Positions 58,409 through 64,000 of a DNA stretch of 64,000 nt are shown piece after piece (the first letter of the stretch is position 1; the number at the start of each line of letters is the position of its first letter). Under the pieces are notes generated by a model. That model had not been told where the DNA came from and ran no database searches. It saw only the letters and a program-made list of their open reading frames with translations. The position numbers and the translations under genes are program-made. The DNA comes from Pseudomonas sp. KU43P. GTDB lineage: Bacteria; Pseudomonadota; Gammaproteobacteria; Pseudomonadales; Pseudomonadaceae. Where the stretch lies: assembly GCF_033095865.1 (NCBI RefSeq), contig NZ_AP019365.1, positions 4,003,501-4,067,500 of the forward strand, written 5' to 3'.

Positions 58409-59122
58409 TTATTGCACCAGCAACAGCGCCCCAGAAACGAAGGCGAAGATGAGCACGAAACGCCTCAGGCGCGTTTCATCGAGATAATTGCGCACCCAGT
58501 TGCTGGCGATCACGCCCAGCGCCAAAGGCAAGCACAGGGCCAGCACCGGGGAGACTTGCTCGGTGTGCAAATGCCCGCCCAGGGCCAATACCACCAGGGA
58601 GATCACCTCCCCCACCAGAAAGCACAGGGCGACAGACCCTCTCAAGGTGGCCACCGGCGAATGCTGATACACCAGGGCAAGGGGCGGGCCACCGACTCCG
58701 GTGGCGGTTTCGGTGATGCCGGTGATGACACCCGTCGAAATCAGCGCCCGCCGCCCTGGCACGAAGGACGGCGCCATCCAGGTGACCAGGCAGGCCGCGA
58801 TGGTCGACAAGCCGATGAATACGTTGAGTTGCGAAAGCGGCAGCCAGAGCAAGATCCACACACCGCCGAAGGTGCCGGCGAAGCGCCCCAGGGTGATCCA
58901 CGAACTGCCCCGAAAGTCGATCGCACGGCGTTCGCGCCAGGCAACGGCAGCGTTCAACGGCAACATGAGGATCAACAGACTGACCGGTAGCGTTTCGGGC
59001 GCCAGCAAGCCCATCACCGGGGCCACGATCAGCGCGAAACCCATGCCCGTTGCACCCTGGATGAGCGAGCCGCAGGCAACGGCGACAGCGATGATGTAGA
59101 GGGGGTCGAAAGGTAGATTCAT
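58409..59122 (-). CDS. TauE/SafE-family permease in the purine-type operon
   Basis: 237 residues from the ATG at 59122 (an in-frame TTG two codons earlier is less likely). Glycine-rich repeats SLIQGATGMGFALIVAPVMGLL and TGVITGITETATGVGGPPLAL mark the TSUP family. Seven or eight helices expected. It lies 22 bases after the amidohydrolase gene. Its presence suggests export or import of a sulfur-containing or small anionic product of the pathway; the substrate is not known. Confidence 0.88.
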   Translation of the reverse strand: MNLPFDPLYIIAVAVACGSLIQGATGMGFALIVAPVMGLLAPETLPVSLLILMLPLNAAVAWRERRAIDFRGSSWITLGRFAGTFGGVWILLWLPLSQLNVFIGLSTIAACLVTWMAPSFVPGRRALISTGVITGITETATGVGGPPLALVYQHSPVATLRGSVALCFLVGEVISLVVLALGGHLHTEQVSPVLALCLPLALGVIASNWVRNYLDETRLRRFVLIFAFVSGALLLVQ

Positions 59123-59143
59123 TGTCAACTCGTTCCAGTGGAG

Positions 59144-60541
59144 TCACGCCACGGTCGGCAGGGGATGCACTTTATGGATGGGGGCCTGGTGCACGACGCT
59201 TCTGGCCAGCTCATCCACCTGGCGCATCAGCGCGCGGGCGTCCCAGTCTGTCGGCCAGCCTTGCCACAGGCGCACCTTGCCCTGCACCACCACGGCCTGG
59301 ATCTGGTCGCGGTTGGCGAGCCGGACCAGGTCCCAGCTGAGGTTCCATGAGGGCAGCAGCTCCGGCACTGCCAGGTCCACCAACAGAAAATCCGCCGCCC
59401 GGCCTGGGGCAATGCGCCCGGTCGACTGGCCCAGGCCCAAGGCATCGGCGGCATGGCTGGTGGCCATGTCGAGCCACAGCTGGCCACCGCCACACACCGC
59501 GTCGCCAACCGCCAGCCCATGGGCGAAGCGTTGCGCCGCCTCGGCGTAATCAAGCAGGCGGAAGCCGTCACCGCGGGTGCCGTCGGTGCCGAGTGCCACC
59601 GGAATGCTCAGGCAATGCATCAGGTGCGCCTGGGCCACCGCATTGCCTTTCCAGGCACTGGCCACCGGGTTGTAGCTGACCGCGGCGCCGCTATCGCGCA
59701 ACAGGCAGAGTTCGTTGGGCGTGAGCAGGGTGGCGTGGGCAAGCAACGCCCCAGGCCCGAGCGCGCCGGCCCGGTGCAGATGCTCCAATGGACGCACACC
59801 ATAGCGCTCGAGCGAACGCTCGACGGCGACCAGATGCTCGTTGACGTGGCTCTGGAACACCCTGCCCGCTTCATGGCACAGCCGGTAGACCGCCCCCAGC
59901 GTGCTGTCGGTGGCAATTTCCGGGATGGGGATCGCCAGGGAAGGCGTGATCAGCGGGTCGTTTTCCCATGCCGACAGGTGGTGTTCGGCCAGCGAAAGCA
60001 CCTGCCGGGCATCGAGCACCCGCTCACCTTCAAGGTCGTTGCAGGTTTTGGCCAGCACGCAGCGTATGCCCACTTCGTGCGCCGCCTGGGCGATGGCCTC
60101 GACGCCTTCCTTGGAACGGGTACCGGCATCGCAGACCGTGGTGAACCCGCCGCGCAGCGATTCGAACGCGGCCAATTTGCTGGTCAGGTATAGCAGGTCG
60201 GTATCGAGCGAGCCTTCGAGGGGTATCCACACCCGACGGAAGATTTCCGAAGGTTCGCCGAACACCAGCCCTTTGCCGAAGCTCTGGCTGAGGTGGTGAT
60301 GGGTATCGATGAAGCCGGGCATCATCAATTGGTTTTCCAGCCGGCGCACCGCATGGCCTGGGTAGCGGCCCTGCAGCAGCGCCAGGGGGCCTGCATCGGC
60401 AAAACGGCCATCGACCACCAGCACGGCGTGATCGCGGCGCGGCCCTTCAGGCAGCAGCAGCCAGTCAGGCGCCAGCAGTTGGCCGGCAGCCATCAGTTGT
60501 TCAGGCGAAACCGCCACGTGATTGGAAACAGTGCAGTTCAT
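59144..60541 (-). CDS. Metal-dependent amidohydrolase/deaminase (guanine-deaminase-like group)
   Basis: 465 residues, amidohydrolase superfamily of the ATZ/TRZ/guanine deaminase type. Metal ligands are visible: His81 and His83 (DTHHHLSQ), a third His in QSHVNEH, a fourth in LAHATLL and Asp in LGTDGTRGDG. C-terminal beta part (TGRIAPGRAADFLLVDL) is typical. The adjacent NCS2 permease suggests a purine or related N-heterocycle as substrate (8-oxoguanine, guanine, pterin or a triazine-like ring are possible). The exact reaction cannot be read from sequence. Confidence 0.85.
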   Translation of the reverse strand: MNCTVSNHVAVSPEQLMAAGQLLAPDWLLLPEGPRRDHAVLVVDGRFADAGPLALLQGRYPGHAVRRLENQLMMPGFIDTHHHLSQSFGKGLVFGEPSEIFRRVWIPLEGSLDTDLLYLTSKLAAFESLRGGFTTVCDAGTRSKEGVEAIAQAAHEVGIRCVLAKTCNDLEGERVLDARQVLSLAEHHLSAWENDPLITPSLAIPIPEIATDSTLGAVYRLCHEAGRVFQSHVNEHLVAVERSLERYGVRPLEHLHRAGALGPGALLAHATLLTPNELCLLRDSGAAVSYNPVASAWKGNAVAQAHLMHCLSIPVALGTDGTRGDGFRLLDYAEAAQRFAHGLAVGDAVCGGGQLWLDMATSHAADALGLGQSTGRIAPGRAADFLLVDLAVPELLPSWNLSWDLVRLANRDQIQAVVVQGKVRLWQGWPTDWDARALMRQVDELARSVVHQAPIHKVHPLPTVA

Positions 60542-60563
60542 AGGTAGGCCTTGAGTGTTCGAA

Positions 60564-61913
60564 TCAGGGATGGATGACGTTTGCCTTGGCGTCCGCCGAG
60601 CGGGCGGGCCTGCCAGTGCAGTGAAAGAGGAAGTTCATGACGGCCGCAGTGACCGCGCCCATGGCGACTCCGTTGCCGAGCAGGCCGGCCAGGCCACTGG
60701 GAAACTGGCTGTACACACCTGGGACGAGAATCGGCAGCAAACCCACCGCGAGGGCTATCGACACCACGTACAGGTTGCCGTGGCTGCGCAGGTCCACCTT
60801 GCGCAGCATGTCGATGCCCATGGCGCCGACGATGGCGAACACGATCAGGCTGGTGCCGCCGACCACGGCTTCGGGCACGCCTTCGATCAGGCGCGCCAGC
60901 GGTGCCAGCACGGCAAACAGCAGCAGCAACATGCCGGAAACGGCCGTCACATAGCGTGAGCGCACCTGCGTGGCACGAATGACGCCGATGTTCTCGCCGC
61001 TGGTGATGATCAGCGACGTGCCCATGAAGCCGCCCAGGATCGAGGTCAGTGCGTCCCCGCGGATGGTACGCACCACATCACGGTCCACATCCAGGGGTTT
61101 GTCCACCGCCTCGCTGATCGCCACGGTCTGCCCCGTGGCTTCGACCATGGAAACCAGGCAGAACAGCATCAGCGGGATCGAGGCGAACAGGTCGAAGTGC
61201 GGCACGCCAAACGGCATGAATGCGGGGAGGCTGAACAAGGGGTAGACACCGCTCCCTGAATAATCGAAAGCGCCCAGCGCCACGGCCAGCAAGCTGCCCC
61301 CCAGCAGCCCGAGCAGAATCGACAGTTGCGCCAGCATCCCACGCAACAGCCGTGCGCAGACCACGGTGATGGCGATGGTGGCGAAGGCCAGCAGCAGTTG
61401 CTCAGGCGCGGCGAAGTGGCTGCTGCCGGGTTGGCCGACGATCAACTGCCCCGACAGCTTGATCAGGTTGACCGCCACCAGCAGCAACATGGTGCCGACC
61501 ACCACGGAAGGAAAGAAACGCAACAGGCGTCGGAACAGCGGCAATACCAGAAAGTACAATGCGCCCGTGAGAATCACCGCACCTGATGCGGTAGCCACCC
61601 CGTTTTGCTGGGCGATCAGAATGAACAGCATGATCGGCGCGCCGCCCGGCAGCATGATGAACGGCAGCCGCGCACCGCACCCGCGCAGGCCCAGCGACTG
61701 CACCAGCGTACCCAGGCCACAGACCAGGAAGGTCGCGCTCAGCAACTGCAGGGTCAGCTCGGCGGAAAAGCCCAGCGCGGTGGCCATCAGGAACACCGAG
61801 GCAATCGGCGACGCTGCCATCACCAGCACGTGCTGGGCACCAAACATCAACAACTGGCGCCAGGGCAGGCGCTCATCCACAGGGCAAACCGGCGTGTTTT
61901 CGTGATTCGGCAT
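60564..61913 (-). CDS. NCS2-family nucleobase permease
   Basis: The ATG at 61913 with GAGGTGGG upstream gives 449 residues. About 12-14 helices; N-terminal RQLLMFGAQHVLVMAASPIAS and the helix-8 region LVSMVEATGQTVAISEAVDKP match uracil/xanthine permeases (UraA/XanQ). TSGENIGVIRATQVRSRYV is the usual NCS2 TM10 motif. Proton-coupled import of a purine or pyrimidine-like ring is expected. It is the first gene of a four-gene minus-strand cluster and is divergent from a LacI regulator. Confidence 0.9.
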   Translation of the reverse strand: MPNHENTPVCPVDERLPWRQLLMFGAQHVLVMAASPIASVFLMATALGFSAELTLQLLSATFLVCGLGTLVQSLGLRGCGARLPFIMLPGGAPIMLFILIAQQNGVATASGAVILTGALYFLVLPLFRRLLRFFPSVVVGTMLLLVAVNLIKLSGQLIVGQPGSSHFAAPEQLLLAFATIAITVVCARLLRGMLAQLSILLGLLGGSLLAVALGAFDYSGSGVYPLFSLPAFMPFGVPHFDLFASIPLMLFCLVSMVEATGQTVAISEAVDKPLDVDRDVVRTIRGDALTSILGGFMGTSLIITSGENIGVIRATQVRSRYVTAVSGMLLLLFAVLAPLARLIEGVPEAVVGGTSLIVFAIVGAMGIDMLRKVDLRSHGNLYVVSIALAVGLLPILVPGVYSQFPSGLAGLLGNGVAMGAVTAAVMNFLFHCTGRPARSADAKANVIHP

Positions 61914-62009
61914 ATCCCACCTCAGGCTGAGCCACCCGCAGCGGCCCATTGAATTATTGTTATTTGGAGCTGGACGGAATCCGCCTGGAAAATGAGGGCA
62001 TTTACCAGA

Positions 62010-62045
62010 CCAAATCGATTTCTAAACTACACCAAATCGATTTGG
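62010..62045. promoter_or_regulatory. Two LacI-type operators, 22 bases apart
   Basis: ccaaatcgatttct (62010-62023) and the perfect 14-base palindrome ccaaatcgatttgg (62032-62045). Their AAATCGATTT cores are identical and their centres (62016.5 and 62038.5) are 22 bases apart, about two helical turns. They lie between the permease start (61913) and the LacI regulator start (62165). Confidence 0.75.
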
Positions 62046-62164
62046 GTGGAATCTAGACCCAACCCCTGACCGTGTCAACGTCTGCTCAGCCAAGGACAGC
62101 GAGTAGCCGCTGACTTTGCGGCAGCGTATAACTGCGGCCAACGTTTCAAAGAGCCACCCTGCCC

Positions 62165-63190
62165 ATGCCCAGCAGCCCTTCACGCCGCCCCACCATCGCC
62201 GATGTCGCCGACGCCGCCGGCGTTTCGCGCACCACCGTTTCCCACGCCTTGAACGACCGCGGGCAGGTCGACCCGCAGACACGGGCAATGGTCAAGGCCG
62301 TCGCCGAGCGCCTCGGCTACAGCCCCAACTTGCGCGCACAGCGCCTGCGCACCGGCCGCGCCAATGCCATCGCCCTGCTCTCGTCCATGCCATTCGCCGT
62401 GGCCGGTGGGTCGTCGCGCCTGGGCTTTCTGATGGAGATCGCCGCCACTGCGACCGAGGCGGCCATGCGACAGGGCGTGGCGTTGGTGCTGGTGCCACCG
62501 ATGGACGAAGCCCAGGCGCTACTGCACACACTCGACATCGACGGCGCGGTGATCATCGAGCCGGTGGCCGACGACCCGAACGTGGCCTGCCTGCTCAAAC
62601 GCGGAGTAAAGATGGTGACCATCGGGCGCCAGCCCGAGGCGCAAGCGGCGCTGCCGTACATCGACATGCATGGCGAACAGACCGGGGCGCTGCTGCTGGA
62701 GCACTTGCATCGACAGGGCGCACGGCACATCGGCCTGATCATCGGGGAACAGGCCAGGCACTCCTACCTGGATATGGAACGGGCCTACCGTGCCTACTGC
62801 ACGCGCCACGGCCAGGTGGCGGCAATCGTGCGGGCCGACGAAGGCGGCGGTGAAGCAGCGGGCGCAGCGGCATGCCTGGAACTGCTGCAGGCGCACCCCG
62901 GCATCGACGGTTTGTGCGTGCCGGTGGATGCCTTTGCGACAGGCGCCGTGCGCGCACTGCAAGGCAGCGGCCGCAAGGTCCCGGAAAATGTGAAAGTGGT
63001 TACCCGCTATGACGGCCTGCGCGCGCGCGAATGCGCCCCCCCCCTGACATCGCTGGACATGCACCTTGAAGACGTGGCCGCGCTGGCCATCGAACTGCTG
63101 TTCGAACAGGTCAACGGCACCGGTACGCGCGACCGCATCCATGCTCCCATGCCCACCCTCATCGCGCGTGACTCAACCCGGCAACCCTAG
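62165..63190 (+). CDS. LacI-family transcriptional regulator
   Basis: 341 residues. N-terminal helix-turn-helix and hinge (TIADVADAAGVSRTTVSHALNDRGQVDPQTRAMVKAVAERLGY) are canonical. The periplasmic-binding-protein-like effector domain follows (IALLSSMPFAVAGGSSRLGF, HIGLIIGEQARHSYLDMERAY). It is divergent from the permease-amidohydrolase cluster with two palindromes in the gap, so it most likely represses that cluster and itself. The effector is probably the transported base or its product. Confidence 0.93.
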   Translation: MPSSPSRRPTIADVADAAGVSRTTVSHALNDRGQVDPQTRAMVKAVAERLGYSPNLRAQRLRTGRANAIALLSSMPFAVAGGSSRLGFLMEIAATATEAAMRQGVALVLVPPMDEAQALLHTLDIDGAVIIEPVADDPNVACLLKRGVKMVTIGRQPEAQAALPYIDMHGEQTGALLLEHLHRQGARHIGLIIGEQARHSYLDMERAYRAYCTRHGQVAAIVRADEGGGEAAGAAACLELLQAHPGIDGLCVPVDAFATGAVRALQGSGRKVPENVKVVTRYDGLRARECAPPLTSLDMHLEDVAALAIELLFEQVNGTGTRDRIHAPMPTLIARDSTRQP

Positions 63191-63317
63191 CCCTGCCAAC
63201 GTTGCCTCGTACATTTTCCACGTTCCATTGACGTAATTTTCACGTGTTGCAGATTAGCGTCACGGCCTTTCAGGCAGCACGCCCATTTGGCGGCCGCCAT
63301 GGTTCTACGAGGCAAAC

Positions 63318-64000
63318 GTGGCAAACACTGCATCCCCATCCACGCCCAAACGCGTGGACTGGGCCGGCCTGGGCTGGCTCCTGCTGTTCTTCTGGTATTT
63401 CTCCGGCGTCACCCAGGCGCTCTTGCTGTTCAGTGGCACGACCGGCTTTGCCGGCTTCCGTGACGCCTTGTTCCTCAGCACCCTGTGGCTTGCCCCGGTG
63501 TTGTTGTTACCGCGTTTCACCCGCGCCACCGCCGCCGTCATCGGTCTGGTGCTGTGGGCTGCCTCGCTGGTCGGGCTGAGCTACTTCGGCATCTATCGCC
63601 AGGAATTCTCGCAAAGCGTGATCTTCGTGATGTTCGAGTCGAACACCGCCGAAGCCGGGGAATACTTCAGCCAGTACTTCAACATCTGGTTGATGCTGGC
63701 GCTGCTGCTGTACACCGTGGGCGCCGTGCTGCTGTGGAAACGCATTCGCCCGGTCACCCTGCCGCTGCGCAGCCGCCTGCCCGTGGTGGTGCTGTTGCTG
63801 GCTGCCAACCTGGTGTTCCCGTTCTACAAGCAGATGGTCAAGCAGGAACGCAACTTCGCCGATGCCGTTGAGAAGGTCCAGCAACGCATGGAGCCGGCGG
63901 TGCCCTGGCAACTACTGGTGGGCTACAAGCAGTATCGCCAGCAGCTCGACAACATGCAGGGCCTGCTGGCCAAGAACGCTGCGCTGCCGCCCTTGCAGCA
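63318..64000 (+). CDS. cptA: Phosphoethanolamine transferase CptA-like (3' part outside window)
   Basis: A GTG at 63318 with GAGG just upstream begins a frame open to the window end (227 residues seen of about 570). The N-terminal membrane part matches E. coli CptA closely from memory: GLGWLLLFFWYFSG, AAVIGLVLWAASLVGL, RQEFSQSVIFVMFESNT, RMEPAVPWQLLVGYKQYRQQL. CptA adds phosphoethanolamine to the lipopolysaccharide core using a periplasmic sulfatase-like domain, which here lies beyond the edge. Upstream gap 63191-63317 shows no clear operator. Confidence 0.88.
   Translation, partial: MANTASPSTPKRVDWAGLGWLLLFFWYFSGVTQALLLFSGTTGFAGFRDALFLSTLWLAPVLLLPRFTRATAAVIGLVLWAASLVGLSYFGIYRQEFSQSVIFVMFESNTAEAGEYFSQYFNIWLMLALLLYTVGAVLLWKRIRPVTLPLRSRLPVVVLLLAANLVFPFYKQMVKQERNFADAVEKVQQRMEPAVPWQLLVGYKQYRQQLDNMQGLLAKNAALPPLQ

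Overview
The window looks like chromosomal DNA of a Pseudomonas putida-group bacterium. The evidence is high GC content, ppiD-hupB-lon-clpX-clpP-tig in P. putida-like order, an ornithine cyclodeaminase whose catalytic residues fall at the same numbers as in the characterised P. putida enzyme (K69, D228), and inverted REP pairs of the form atcgccggcaagccggctcc. Species assignment is inference; no rRNA gene is present. No CRISPR array, integrase or intact insertion sequence was seen.

Layout. 1-8.5 kb: protein quality-control block on the minus strand (ppiD, cut by the window edge; hupB; lon with a sigma-32-type promoter; clpX; clpP; tig; a small DUF6388-like gene). 8.7-9.4 kb: minus-strand tRNA operon Arg-His-Leu-His-Leu, with a tandemly duplicated Leu/His unit. 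9.6-10.5 kb: folD. 10.7-18.6 kb: a six-gene polyol-type ABC transporter (GlpSTPQUV architecture, including the small DUF2160 membrane protein), divergent from a GAF/sigma-54 activator; the gap between them holds a -24/-12 promoter and an array of TGAAC boxes. 18.7-25.2 kb: ornithine cyclodeaminase, an Lrp regulator and a 1602-residue LRR protein with a predicted NEL-type E3 ubiquitin ligase domain. 25.6-28.4 kb: dicarboxylate transporter and two GntR/FCD regulators, with palindromic operator candidates. 28.5-37.4 kb: lipoprotein, PACE efflux protein with LysR regulator, chemoreceptor, amino-acid oxidase/RidA/transporter operon with XRE-cupin regulator, and a TauE-type permease. 37.5-42.7 kb: iron block (heme oxygenase, ferrisiderophore-reductase-like operon, enterobactin-type TonB receptor with a Fur box). 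42.8-44.1 kb: orphan arsB.

44.2-49.7 kb is the most unusual stretch. A 5'-truncated MFS gene of lower GC is followed by five 23-bp tandem repeats, then umuC. umuC is separated from umuD by an opposite-strand MFS gene, and each umu gene has its own perfect LexA box. Next to umuD lies a SRAP (YedK/HMCES) DNA-repair gene. 49.8-56.9 kb: YddA-like ABC exporter and the NAD-dependent formate dehydrogenase fdsGBAD. 57.1-63.2 kb: NCS2 purine-type permease, amidohydrolase, TauE permease and OprD porin, divergent from a LacI regulator with two operator palindromes 22 bp apart. 63.3 kb to the end: cptA-like phosphoethanolamine transferase, cut by the window edge.

Most transport/catabolic blocks here follow one design: uptake and enzyme genes beside a dedicated regulator with visible operator repeats in the gap.
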